Shown piece after piece: positions 42,081-51,444 of a stretch of 64,000 nt of DNA. The DNA is from Thiodiazotropha sp040791665 (GTDB taxonomy: Bacteria; Pseudomonadota; Gammaproteobacteria; Chromatiales; Chromatiaceae): contig JBFNNX010000013.1 of NCBI GenBank assembly GCA_040791665.1, positions 124,001 through 188,000 of the forward strand, written 5' to 3'. How positions within the stretch are numbered: the first letter of the stretch is position 1; each line of letters begins with the position of its first letter. Below the pieces are notes generated by a model, which was not told the origin of the DNA, ran no database searches, and saw only the letters and a program-made list of their open reading frames with translations. Both the position numbers and the translations under genes were made by a program.

Positions 42081-43291
42081 AGCTGGATACCCTCCCGCGC
42101 TGCCACAGTATGCATATCCTTGTCACCCCTCCCTGAAAGATTGACCAGTATAATCTGGTCCGGACTCATCGTGGTGGCAAGCTTTGCCGCATAGGCAAGG
42201 GCGTGGCTCGACTCGAGCGCGGGAATGATGCCTTCAATCCTGGTCAAATCATGAAATGCGGCGAGGGCCTGATCGTCTGTGACAGCGACATAGTTGGCCC
42301 GACCGCTATCCTTCAACCATGCATGCTCAGGACCAACCCCCGGGTAATCCAGACCGGCGGATATGGAGTGGGTCTCGATAATCTGTCCGTCCTTGTCCTC
42401 CATCAGGTAGGTGCGATTGCCATGCAATACGCCAGGCTGTCCGGCACAGAGCGGTGCTGCGTGCTGACCTGTCTCCAAGCCGTTCCCTGCCGCCTCGACG
42501 CCGTAGATTGCGATCTCATTGTCATCCAGATAAGGGTAGAAAAGTCCGATCGCATTTGATCCTCCACCAACACAGGCGACCAGTGCATCAGGCTGCCTTC
42601 CCGCCTGGCGTCCCATCTGGCTGCGGGCCTCCCTGCCAATAACTGACTGAAAATCGCGTACCATCGCCGGATAGGGGTGGGGTCCCGCAACCGTGCCGAT
42701 GATATAAAAGGTGTTATCCACATTCGTCACCCAATCTCGCATCGCCTCATTGAGTGCGTCCTTGAGGGTTTTGGAACCCGACTCGACCGCTCTCACCTCG
42801 GCGCCCAGCAGACGCATACGGTAGACATTCGCCTCCTGCCGTGCGATATCTACAGCGCCCATGTAGACAACACACTCCAAACCAAGCCGTGCAGCAACTG
42901 TCGCACTGGCCACACCATGCTGACCCGCACCCGTTTCCGCGATGATGCGGGTCTTGCCCATATGCCTGGCGAGCAGTGCCTGCCCCACCGTGTTGTTGAC
43001 CTTGTGGGCACCGGTATGATTGAGGTCTTCTCGCTTAAGATAGATCTGAGCGCCACCCAACTGCTCGCTCCAGCGCTTGGCATGATAGATGGGAGATGGG
43101 CGTCCGACGTAGTCAGCCAGATCCTGATCGAGTTCCGCGAGAAACGCTTTGTCGTTCATAAAACGATGGTAGGCGCGACGTAACTCTTCAAGCGGCGCCA
43201 TCAGGGTTTCCGAGACAAAGAGTCCGCCATATGGACCAAAATGCCCCTTGCTGTCGGGTAGGGACCCAATGATTTTCTCAGTTGTCTCCAC
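42077..43291 (-). CDS. trpB: Tryptophan synthase beta chain
   Basis: A PLP-dependent enzyme with the Lys-containing HKVNNTVGQALLARHMGK, ETGAGQHGVASATVAARLGL, and GGGSNAIGLFYPY motifs. It condenses indole with serine. The open frame reaches 43360, but GTG at 43291 has GGGAG seven bases upstream and gives 404 residues, the usual length; this start overlaps the trpF stop by 14 bases. Confidence 0.95.
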   Translation of the reverse strand: METTEKIIGSLPDSKGHFGPYGGLFVSETLMAPLEELRRAYHRFMNDKAFLAELDQDLADYVGRPSPIYHAKRWSEQLGGAQIYLKREDLNHTGAHKVNNTVGQALLARHMGKTRIIAETGAGQHGVASATVAARLGLECVVYMGAVDIARQEANVYRMRLLGAEVRAVESGSKTLKDALNEAMRDWVTNVDNTFYIIGTVAGPHPYPAMVRDFQSVIGREARSQMGRQAGRQPDALVACVGGGSNAIGLFYPYLDDNEIAIYGVEAAGNGLETGQHAAPLCAGQPGVLHGNRTYLMEDKDGQIIETHSISAGLDYPGVGPEHAWLKDSGRANYVAVTDDQALAAFHDLTRIEGIIPALESSHALAYAAKLATTMSPDQIILVNLSGRGDKDMHTVAAREGIQL

Positions 43292-43901
43292 GCTTAACTC
43301 CCGCAATAAATGCCTCAATTTTCGCCGCGTCTTTAATGCCCTTCGAGCGCTCGACACCACCGCTCACATCCACTGCATAGGGATGCACCTGCCGAATGGC
43401 CTGAGCCACATTTTGTGGATCGAGCCCACCTGCAAGGATTATCCTTGAAGCCTGGGTTGCAGGTATTCGGCCCCAATCGAAACACTGGCCGGTGCCTCCG
43501 GGCACACCTGCCTTGTAGCTGTCCAGCAACAGACCCGACGCTCTGCTGTAGGTTCGCTCAATCTCAACTAGATCGATCCCCTCGCACATACGGATTGCCT
43601 TGATCCACGGTCTGGGGTATCCGCTACACTCATCCGCCGACTCGTCCCCATGAAACTGCAGCAGATCGATCTGAACTTCATGGATATATCTTTCAATCGT
43701 ATCCCGATCCTGATCGACAAATAGACCAACCACCGTGACGAAGGGTGGCAGGCTTTCCACAATAGCCTTGGCCTGCTGCAGTGAGACGGCACGGGGACTG
43801 GGGGGATAGAACACCAATCCTATGGCATCGGCACCCAACCGAACCGCATCGGCGGCGTCTTCAACCCTGGTGATGCCACAAATTTTGATACGCGTCCTCA
43901 T
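43278..43901 (-). CDS. trpF: Phosphoribosylanthranilate isomerase
   Basis: A 207-residue TIM barrel beginning MRTRIKICGITRVEDA, with QFHGDES, LLLDSYKAGVPGGTGQ and the C-terminal AVDVSGGVERSKGIKD. It catalyses the isomerisation before TrpC. Its downstream partner trpB is translationally overlapped. Confidence 0.95.
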   Translation of the reverse strand: MRTRIKICGITRVEDAADAVRLGADAIGLVFYPPSPRAVSLQQAKAIVESLPPFVTVVGLFVDQDRDTIERYIHEVQIDLLQFHGDESADECSGYPRPWIKAIRMCEGIDLVEIERTYSRASGLLLDSYKAGVPGGTGQCFDWGRIPATQASRIILAGGLDPQNVAQAIRQVHPYAVDVSGGVERSKGIKDAAKIEAFIAGVKRGDN

Positions 43902-44008
43902 AAGCTGCTGAAAGATACATTATGCATCACCCTGAGGCTAGTGCAGTGTCATATTGTTTGATGATTTCAGAGGAGTGTAAAATCTCGATTTGCTGCCGGC
44001 AGGCTAAC

Positions 44009-44794
44009 CTAACAGAGGCAAAAACCTGCCCCAGGCGGATCCGGGATCGCAAACTCCTGCGGATAGTCGACCTTCGTCAGATAGAGTCCTTGCGGTGGCG
44101 CTGTGACCCCACCCAGAGTACGATCACGCAAATCCAATACATCCTGAGTCCACGACTCATCCTGCTCGCCTTTTCCGATAGCAATCAACACACCGGCGAT
44201 ATTACGCACCATATGATGTAAAAAGGCATTGGCATAAACCTCGATTGAGATAAACTCGCCAACCCGTTCGACCTGCAGTCGGTGAACTGTCCTGACCGGA
44301 TGTTTGGCCTGACACCCCATCGCCCGGTATGAAGAGAAGTCGTGGGTACCGATCAGTGCCTGTGCCGCCCGCTGCATACGTGACTCATCCAGGGGACGGT
44401 GAATCCAAACCGCACGATCACGCCACTGGGCAGAACGAAAACGCCGATTCAGGATCAGGTAACGGTAACGCCTGGCAACAGCGGAAAAGCGTGCGTGAAA
44501 CACTGCCGGGACCCCTTTGGCCCAACCGATGCTGATATCCAACGGCAGATTGGCATTGCTTCCCAACACCCAGGAGCGATCGGATCTTTTGGCATCTGTC
44601 TCAAAATGAACCACTTGCCCCGTGGCATGCACACCGCAGTCTGTCCGGCCGGCACAGTGGACTGTCACCTCATGATCAGCCACCCTGGAGAGTGCCTGTT
44701 GTAACAACTCCTGTACACTCCGAACATCTCCCTGGTACTGCCAGCCGTGAAATGCACTGCCATCGTATTCCACACCCAGCGCTATCTTCATCAC
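44009..44794 (-). CDS. truA: tRNA pseudouridine(38-40) synthase
   Basis: A 261-residue pseudouridine synthase with MKIALGVEYDGSAFHGWQYQ, the catalytic Asp in AGRTDCGVHATGQVVHF (Asp at about 54) and the FLHHMVRNIAGVLI stretch. It modifies the anticodon arm of several tRNAs. truA next to fimV and trpF is the usual gammaproteobacterial order. Confidence 0.95.
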   Translation of the reverse strand: MMKIALGVEYDGSAFHGWQYQGDVRSVQELLQQALSRVADHEVTVHCAGRTDCGVHATGQVVHFETDAKRSDRSWVLGSNANLPLDISIGWAKGVPAVFHARFSAVARRYRYLILNRRFRSAQWRDRAVWIHRPLDESRMQRAAQALIGTHDFSSYRAMGCQAKHPVRTVHRLQVERVGEFISIEVYANAFLHHMVRNIAGVLIAIGKGEQDESWTQDVLDLRDRTLGGVTAPPQGLYLTKVDYPQEFAIPDPPGAGFCLC

Positions 44795-44867
44795 ATACCC
44801 TGATTTAAAAAAGGCTCTTCACCACTTAATGAGCAAACAACCAATCAAATATTTCAAAAAAACTTGA

Positions 44868-45073
44868 TTAAGCCGCGAATGAACGCCAATCACCGCAAAC
44901 TATCGCAAATAACGGGACATTGTGAATGGTGATCGCATAAATAATTCCATGTAATTTCCGTTGTAAGAAACCTTCATAGGATTTCAAAGTTCATAGCATT
45001 TGGATTACAAATCATTGACTGATTTTAAACAATTCGCGTTTATTGGCGGTGACTAGCGTTCATTTGCGGCTAA
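44868..45073. repeat. MITE-like element with imperfect terminal inverted repeats
   Basis: Arm 44868-44910 (TTAAGCCGCGAATGAACG...) and arm 45032-45073 (read on the minus strand TTAGCCGCAAATGAACGC...) are about 42 bases long and mostly complementary to each other, with roughly 120 bases of AT-rich DNA between. The arms are built from repeated G(C)AATGAACGC / ACCGC-AAA units. No transposase is encoded. This has the form of a small nonautonomous repeat or miniature transposon. Confidence 0.6.
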
Positions 45074-45113
45074 TTCTTTCTCTTTAATTTAGCTTTTTGA
45101 TCTAGGGTAAGAG

Positions 45114-45144
45114 CAATAAAAAAGGGCGCACCCGGCGTGCGCCC
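45114..45144 (-). terminator. Rho-independent terminator of fimV
   Basis: On the minus strand GGGCGCAC, a 5-base loop and GTGCGCCC are followed by TTTTTTATTG. The 8-base-pair GC-rich stem plus T-run is a clear intrinsic terminator, 25 bases after the fimV stop. Confidence 0.85.
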
Positions 45145-45169
45145 CTTATGAGATTTGAAAGTCTCTGTC

Positions 45170-47914
45170 TTAAGTGCCGAGACCGTTGAGTAACTCCTGG
45201 GCCTCTTTCTGTTGTGCTTCACTGCCTTCGCTGGAGACCTCGTCAAGGATGCTTTTAGCACCCTCGATATCACCCATGTCTATATAGGCCCGGGCCAAAT
45301 CCAACTTGGTTGTAATCTCATCCGTGGAGTCGAGGTCCAGGTTTTCGCTATGACTTTGCAACAGACTCAACTCATCCGCAGCTTCTGGCTCTTCGCTGTC
45401 GAGATCCGACGAGAGCCCTTCCAGTTCCTTTTCGATACTCTCCAGATCCAGGTTATCCAGGGACTCTGAATCTTCGAGTTCTATGGCATCGGGTGCATCC
45501 GATGCGCCCAAATCAGCGGCAATGTCCGAATCTCCTTCAACGTCGGACAGATCGAAGGGCTGGGGCTCTTCAGCGACACCACTCTGTTCAGAGTCCATAT
45601 CCAGATCACTGAGATCGATATCCAGTGCCTCATCCTCCTCCACTGAGCTCTCACCAGACTCCATCTTGTTTAGAAATTCCGAATCCAGGGACAAATTACC
45701 TTCGAGACTTTCGGAATCCATTTCATCGAGATTTTCAAGACCACTCAGATCCATTGAATCGATCTCGATATCCGAAGAATCCTGACCTTCCTGAGCCTCC
45801 GCCACCTCTTCGGGCTCGGCGGCCGGCTCAGAGGCGAGATCCAAGCCAAGATCATCCAATGCGTCATCTGCCGCGGCAACACCGCTCGCAGCCATACCGG
45901 CAGCCCCTGCGTAGAGTGCGTAGGACGGATCCAGTTCCTTACCCATTGCTGCGATTTTTGACCAGCTATCCGGCTCTTTATCCTCCAGACCCGCATCATG
46001 GAGTTCTTGTGCCAGGGAGTTGAAGTCCTGGTGCTTTTTCGCCGAAAAGTAGATTTCTGCGAGTTTGTGCTTGAGCTCCTCACGTTCCGGATTCTTCTCT
46101 ATCGCCTGCTTAATCAGCTCTTCAGCCTGCTGATAGCGGCCATAGGCGATGTAGACATCTGCCTCGGAGAGAGGATCGACTTCACCGGTTTCGTCCTGCA
46201 GCGCATCGATATCACTGGGTGAGAAATCACTCATGAATGAGGTTTCATCGGTCGGCGCAGTGAGCGAACTGGAGTCGTCCTTGCCCGTGGCCACAACGCC
46301 ACTGTCGGGTGACACCAGAATGCTCTCGGCAAATTCTGCCTCAGCCTCTTTACGGCGACGCATGATCATCCACAACAGGCCGATCAGCAATACCGCAACA
46401 CCACCGACGATGGCCAACAGCGTGCTGTTCTCTTTAATGCCGTCGAAATAGCTCACCTTCTTCGGCGGCGATACGGAAACAGGCGGTTCCGCCGGTTCCG
46501 GTTGAGCCATAGGAGCAGGGGTCGGTGCCGGCTCCGGCTCGACAGGGGGCGGAGTCGTCTCTTCTACAGGCGCCTCCTCCTGTTGGGCAGCTTCGATCTG
46601 CGCCTCGATATCGACCTCTTCGATCACAGTGCCCGGAGGTACGGGAACAACAGGCTCCTCGACCTCGGCGATTGTCGGTTCCACCTCGGTTTCTGTTGTG
46701 GTCACATCCTCCGCTACCGCAGGTTCCATCTCTGGCTCGGGCGCTTCTGCCGGAGCAGTCTCGACCGATTCCATCTCCTCCATTTTCTCAGCAGCTATAT
46801 CCTGTGCAGACTGTATCTCCGCCAGCTGATCGCTCTTCAGTGTCAACAACCGCTGAATATCCTTAATCTGCTTCTCCAGCTCCTGCACCCGGTTGCGCAA
46901 CGCATCGTTCTCTTGTACGACCCCTTCGTTGGATTCGCGAACAAGCATGATCTCGTCTTGCAAGCGATTGATTTCGCTTTCCGATTCAGCCATGCCCTCC
47001 CGTTCGGCCGCTTCGCCTTCGCCAGGTTTGGCTGAAATCAGACGCAGACGATCCTCTTCCTTGATCTCGGTCTCGTCCGGCTTTTTGGAAACCGCAGGCC
47101 TGTCTACCTCACCTGTACGCCCCGCCTGCCATGCCCTTGTCTGTGCAAGGAACTCCTCATGCGCCTCCCGTTTGGATATTGAGGTCACGCCCGCATCCTC
47201 TGGCAGTCGCAGTATTTTGCCGACCTTGAGGTTATTGACGTTGTTATTGATAAATGCAGAGGGGTTGTGGCGCTGCAGTGCCATCATCACCTGTTCAACG
47301 GACTCATCGGACCGCTGCATACCCTTGGCAATATTCCAGAGATTGTCATTGGGCCGTACGGGGCCATACTCCCTACCACCCTCGCTGCTCGTTGAGGAGG
47401 TTACCATCGCGGGTCGAGACCGACTGACCTGGGTTGTCGGTGTCATTGTGGTTGTGGGAGATGTAACGGGCTGTGGAGCACGTTTGAGGGTAACCGGCGG
47501 ATCGAGTAGCACCGTATATTCGCGTACCAGCCTGCCTTTCGGCCAATTCACCTCAATCAGAAAATTCAGGAAGGGCTCCCGAATGGCATCAGAACTCGAG
47601 ATGGAGATGACCGGCTTGCCGGCAGGAGTCAGCATCGGCGCAAACTTCAGACCAGTCAATAGATAGGGCCTCTCCATGCCGGCTTTCTCAAAGGCCTCGC
47701 GGGAGGCGAGCGAGACACGAACATCCTGCAATTCTTCCTGGGATACTGAAAGCAGATCGATATCGGCTTTGAAGGCTTGGTTGAGAGCAGACCGGGGATG
47801 AATTTCACCCAATCCGAGAGCCAAAGCGCCAACGGGTGATAGGGCTGTTGCGACAGCCACTGCCAGAGACAGCTTACGAATCATGCTTCCTCCTTGCCAG
47901 AAAACATAACCCAC
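45170..47914 (-). CDS. fimV: Motility/cell pole protein FimV
   Basis: A 914-residue inner-membrane protein. It has a signal/anchor region at the N-terminus, a domain to about 150 (ALNQAFKADIDLLSVSQEEL and conserved LLDPPVTL), a LysM domain (about 185-240, YGPVRPNDNLWNIAK), coiled coil (about 305-365), a Pro/Glu-rich stretch, a single TM helix (about 500-520), a very acidic cytoplasmic part with TPR-like repeats and the typical C-terminal FimV domain (LARAYIDMGDIEGAKSILDE). In Pseudomonas it organises pole-located type IV pilus and flagellar proteins. Confidence 0.93.
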   Translation of the reverse strand: MGYVFWQGGSMIRKLSLAVAVATALSPVGALALGLGEIHPRSALNQAFKADIDLLSVSQEELQDVRVSLASREAFEKAGMERPYLLTGLKFAPMLTPAGKPVISISSSDAIREPFLNFLIEVNWPKGRLVREYTVLLDPPVTLKRAPQPVTSPTTTMTPTTQVSRSRPAMVTSSTSSEGGREYGPVRPNDNLWNIAKGMQRSDESVEQVMMALQRHNPSAFINNNVNNLKVGKILRLPEDAGVTSISKREAHEEFLAQTRAWQAGRTGEVDRPAVSKKPDETEIKEEDRLRLISAKPGEGEAAEREGMAESESEINRLQDEIMLVRESNEGVVQENDALRNRVQELEKQIKDIQRLLTLKSDQLAEIQSAQDIAAEKMEEMESVETAPAEAPEPEMEPAVAEDVTTTETEVEPTIAEVEEPVVPVPPGTVIEEVDIEAQIEAAQQEEAPVEETTPPPVEPEPAPTPAPMAQPEPAEPPVSVSPPKKVSYFDGIKENSTLLAIVGGVAVLLIGLLWMIMRRRKEAEAEFAESILVSPDSGVVATGKDDSSSLTAPTDETSFMSDFSPSDIDALQDETGEVDPLSEADVYIAYGRYQQAEELIKQAIEKNPEREELKHKLAEIYFSAKKHQDFNSLAQELHDAGLEDKEPDSWSKIAAMGKELDPSYALYAGAAGMAASGVAAADDALDDLGLDLASEPAAEPEEVAEAQEGQDSSDIEIDSMDLSGLENLDEMDSESLEGNLSLDSEFLNKMESGESSVEEDEALDIDLSDLDMDSEQSGVAEEPQPFDLSDVEGDSDIAADLGASDAPDAIELEDSESLDNLDLESIEKELEGLSSDLDSEEPEAADELSLLQSHSENLDLDSTDEITTKLDLARAYIDMGDIEGAKSILDEVSSEGSEAQQKEAQELLNGLGT

Positions 47915-48292
47915 CGGTCAAACTCATTCCGAAATATAGTGTTCAAAATGGTCCCCTAAACAGTCCCGATAGGTTTAGAATAAACTTAATAATTAGTCGC
48001 TAACTATAGCTGATAAATGATCTTTTTACCAAAACTTCGATGATCTTCACACTATTTTTTGCGATACCTTACCGCTGCTAGCCGGCGACTACCCAAAGTG
48101 AGAAATAGGTCGTGTTTTTCACGCTGAACAAATAGTCCTCTATTCCTGATAACGCCCTGCCATTTCCATCTACTGAAAAATTACGCCGAGTCAATATCCT
48201 CAACCTTTGACCTGAAATAGAAAACCCCGTCGTCAGCCGGTCGACTCTACGACGGGGTTGCACATCATCAGCGTAGCGACTCTGTCGGCGGT
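47915..48292. other. Intergenic region between fimV and asd
   Basis: 378 bases. It holds the asd terminator at 48223-48259 and, upstream of fimV, AT-rich DNA where a promoter is expected; I see no convincing -35/-10 pair. No gene-like frame is evident. Confidence 0.5.
48223..48259 (-). terminator. Rho-independent terminator of asd
   Basis: AACCCCGTCGT and ACGACGGGGTT form an 11-base-pair stem with a 15-base loop; on the minus strand it is followed by TTCTATTT. It lies 33 bases after the asd stop. Confidence 0.8.
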
Positions 48293-49408
48293 TCAAGTCT
48301 CCAGCAGAATTCTTAGCATACGCCGTAACGGTTCGGCCGCACCCCAAAGCAGTTGGTCACCGACCGTAAAGGCATTCAGATACTCTTCACCCAGATTCAT
48401 CTTTCTCAGCCGTCCCACCGGGACAGCCAAGGTTCCTGTAACCTGGGCGGGATTCAATTCCCGTATCGTAATATCCCGCTCATTCGGGACAACCTTTACC
48501 CAGTCATTGGCACTGGCCAATATCGACTCCACTTCGTCTATCGGCACGTCACTACGTAACTTTATGGTCAATGCCTGACTATGACAGCGCATTGAGCCGA
48601 TTCTTACGCAGGTACCGTCGATGGGCACCGGTTTATCGCTTCGACCGAGTATCTTGTTGGTTTCGACAAATCCCTTCCACTCCTCCTTGCTCTGCCCGTT
48701 TTCCAAGGCCACATCGATCCATGGTATGAGACTTCCCGCAAGGGCGGTACCGAAATTCTCTGTCGGGAAACTCTCGCTGCGCAACGTCTCAGCCACCTGC
48801 CGGTCGATATCGAGGATAGCAGAGGCGGGATCAGACAGATTATCCCGTACCGACGCTTCAACGGCACCCATCTGACTGATCAATTCGCGCATGTTGCGCG
48901 CACCCGCGCCCGAGGCAGCCTGATAGGTCATAGATGTCACCCACTCCACGAGATCCTGCTGAAAAAGCCCTCCCAATGCCATCAACATCAAACTTACGGT
49001 ACAGTTGCCTCCGATAAAATCTTTCGTACCGTTAGCCAGGCCGTCGCGAACAACCCCGTCATTCACCGGATCCAGGACAATCAGTGTATGGTCCTTCATG
49101 CGCAGACTGGACGCCGCATCGATCCAATACCCTTGCCAACCCGCCGAGCGCAAGCTGTCATAGACCTTGTTTGTATAACTCCCGCCCTGACAGGTGAGAA
49201 TCGCATCCATCTCCATCAAGGCGTCGATATCGGTGGCATCTTTCAGGGGCGCCCGTTCTCTGCCGATATCAGGGCCTGGCTGACCGGCTTGCGATGTGGT
49301 AAAGAATACCGGCTCTTCAATAGCGGCGAAGTCGTTCTCTTCCCGCATGCGTCCCATCAATACGGAACCCACCATCCCGCGCCAACCAACAAATCCGACT
49401 CGTTTCAT
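48293..49408 (-). CDS. asd: Aspartate-semialdehyde dehydrogenase
   Basis: A 371-residue enzyme with the NADP motif GWRGMVGSVLMGRM, active-site Cys in FIGGNCTVSLMLMA (about 135), and QAASGAGARNM. It reduces aspartyl phosphate in lysine, threonine and methionine synthesis. The length is that of the gammaproteobacterial type. It follows leuB with a 175-base gap. Confidence 0.95.
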   Translation of the reverse strand: MKRVGFVGWRGMVGSVLMGRMREENDFAAIEEPVFFTTSQAGQPGPDIGRERAPLKDATDIDALMEMDAILTCQGGSYTNKVYDSLRSAGWQGYWIDAASSLRMKDHTLIVLDPVNDGVVRDGLANGTKDFIGGNCTVSLMLMALGGLFQQDLVEWVTSMTYQAASGAGARNMRELISQMGAVEASVRDNLSDPASAILDIDRQVAETLRSESFPTENFGTALAGSLIPWIDVALENGQSKEEWKGFVETNKILGRSDKPVPIDGTCVRIGSMRCHSQALTIKLRSDVPIDEVESILASANDWVKVVPNERDITIRELNPAQVTGTLAVPVGRLRKMNLGEEYLNAFTVGDQLLWGAAEPLRRMLRILLET

Positions 49409-49583
49409 CTCGATATAACCAAAAAAAGTAATTCAGTAACACGGTGCGGCTTGCCGCACCGAAACCCGGGGTGATCGCTGCCCTGTTTCTACATACAACG
49501 GAACCGTAATGTTCAGCCAACTACCCTTTCAAACATTACCCGCTTTTTCAATAGCGGCATGCCTAATCTAGGGCCTGTTAACA

Positions 49584-50663
49584 CTAATCCAACGCCGACA
49601 CCACAGCGTCACCCATCGATTCACAGCTCACTTCAGTCTTCCCTTCCGACATAATGTCCGGTGTACGCAAACCATCATTCAGAACCCTCTCCACTGCGTT
49701 TTCTATCCGATCCGCCAGCGACGGTTCATCAAGGCTGTAGCGTAACATCATGGCCACGGAGAGTATGGTTGCAAGGGGATTGGCCGTACCCTGTCCCGCT
49801 ATGTCGGGTGCCGATCCGTGAATCGGCTCATACATCCCTTTACCCCGCTCATCGAGCGAAGCCGATGGCAGCATGCCAATGGAGCCGGTCAGCATCGCAG
49901 CACAATCCGATAGAATATCCCCAAACATATTTGTCGTCACCATCACATCGAACTGTTTTGGCCATTTCACCAGTTGCATCGCGGCGTTGTCGACATACAT
50001 GTGACTCAGTTCCACGTCCGGATACGCGCTGCCAGCTTGCGTCACGATCTCTCGCCAAAGCTCGGTGCACTCCAGCACATTGGCCTTATCGATTGAACAG
50101 AGCTTGCCACCCCTTTTCCTGGCGATATCAAAGGCGACTCTGGCAATACGATCAATTTCCGATTCGTTGTAGACAAGCGTGTTATAGCCCTGACGTTCAC
50201 CACTATCCAGTTCACGAATTCCTCTTGGCTGACCAAAGTAGATGCCACCGGTGAGCTCGCGCACTATCATGATGTTGAGACCGGCCACGATCTCCGCTTT
50301 GAGGCTGGAAGCCGCTGCCAACTGCGGATAGAGGATGGCTGGACGAAGATTGGCGAACAGATTCAGCTCCGATCTCAGTCCCAACAACCCCTTCTCCGGA
50401 CGAATTGAAATATCCAATGCCTCCCATTTCGGTCCGCCCACAGCGCCCAGCAGGATGGCATCCACCTCTCGAGCCAAATCAAGCGTGGCGTCAGGTAACG
50501 GCCCACCTGTAGCGTCGATCGCGGCACCTCCGACCAATGCCTCATCGAGTTCGACATCCAAACCAAAATCGTCACGCAGTGTCGCCAATACCTTGACAGC
50601 CTCTGAAACAATTTCAGGTCCAATGCCGTCACCCGGCAGAATCAATATGCTTTTACTCATCAC
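49584..50663 (-). CDS. leuB: 3-Isopropylmalate dehydrogenase
   Basis: A 359-residue NAD-dependent enzyme with ILPGDGIGPEIV near the N-terminus, LGAVGGPKW, the catalytic Tyr region and FGDILSDCAAMLTGSIGMLPSAS, then EPIHGSAPDIAGQGTANPLA. It catalyses the third step specific to leucine synthesis. Confidence 0.96.
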   Translation of the reverse strand: MMSKSILILPGDGIGPEIVSEAVKVLATLRDDFGLDVELDEALVGGAAIDATGGPLPDATLDLAREVDAILLGAVGGPKWEALDISIRPEKGLLGLRSELNLFANLRPAILYPQLAAASSLKAEIVAGLNIMIVRELTGGIYFGQPRGIRELDSGERQGYNTLVYNESEIDRIARVAFDIARKRGGKLCSIDKANVLECTELWREIVTQAGSAYPDVELSHMYVDNAAMQLVKWPKQFDVMVTTNMFGDILSDCAAMLTGSIGMLPSASLDERGKGMYEPIHGSAPDIAGQGTANPLATILSVAMMLRYSLDEPSLADRIENAVERVLNDGLRTPDIMSEGKTEVSCESMGDAVVSALD

Positions 50664-50775
50664 TTTGCACCTTGCGACCGAGCAGCGTTCGGTAGCGGTA
50701 ATAATTTATATTTTCAAGAAGTTATAGAATCTTTGAGAGACCGACACAAACAACATGCCGAGCACCGGGCGATGC

Positions 50776-51414
50776 TTATTCAGTAAACAACCAAGGGGCT
50801 TCTACCCGTCTACGCGCTTCATAGGCCTTGATAGCGTCAACATGCTGCAAGGTCAAACCTATATCATCCAAGCCATTCAGCAGACAGTGCCTGCGAAACG
50901 CATCCACGTCGAATGGGATTTGCCCATGGTTTGTCGTTAGCAGTTGATCCGTTAGGTTCACTGTCATCTGCAGGGCCTCGTCATCGGTTGCCTGCCGAAA
51001 AAGATCGTCTATTATTTTCTCTTCTAAAACAATAGGTAATAATCCATTCTTAAAGCTATTATTAAAGAAAATATCGGCAAAGCTCGGTGCCAATATCACC
51101 TTAAATCCGTAGTCCTCCAGAGCCCAGGGCGCATGTTCACGGGATGAGCCGCAACCGAAATTTTCCCTTGCCAGAAGAATCTGCGCATCTTGATAGCGAG
51201 GATCATTCAATACGAAACCGGGATTGACAGGCCGTTTAGCGTTATCCATACCCGGCTCACCGTGATCCAGATAACGCCACTCATCGAACAGATTGGGGCC
51301 GAAGCCAGAACGCTTGATCGACTTGAGAAACTGTTTCGGAATAATGGCATCAGTATCCACATTGGATCTATCCAGAGGGCAGACGACACCCGTAAATATT
51401 TTGAATTTATCCAT
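50776..51414 (-). CDS. leuD: 3-Isopropylmalate dehydratase small subunit
   Basis: A 212-residue swivelling domain subunit (NVDTDAIIPKQFLKSI, GCGSSREHAPWALEDYGF). It joins LeuC to isomerise isopropylmalate. It follows leuC by 30 bases. Confidence 0.96.
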   Translation of the reverse strand: MDKFKIFTGVVCPLDRSNVDTDAIIPKQFLKSIKRSGFGPNLFDEWRYLDHGEPGMDNAKRPVNPGFVLNDPRYQDAQILLARENFGCGSSREHAPWALEDYGFKVILAPSFADIFFNNSFKNGLLPIVLEEKIIDDLFRQATDDEALQMTVNLTDQLLTTNHGQIPFDVDAFRRHCLLNGLDDIGLTLQHVDAIKAYEARRRVEAPWLFTE

Positions 51415-51444
51415 TGCTGTCTCCTGTTAATCCAAAAGTCGCTC

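Larger units (their letters stand above)
44795..45169. other. Intergenic region between truA and fimV
   Basis: 375 bases with no gene. It contains the two-armed MITE-like inverted repeat (44868-45073) and the fimV terminator hairpin (45114-45144). The part after the second arm is AT-rich. Confidence 0.5.

Noticed and set aside
48078..48347. Minus-strand 89-residue frame across the asd terminator
   Set aside because: It crosses a clear terminator and overlaps the asd 3' end.
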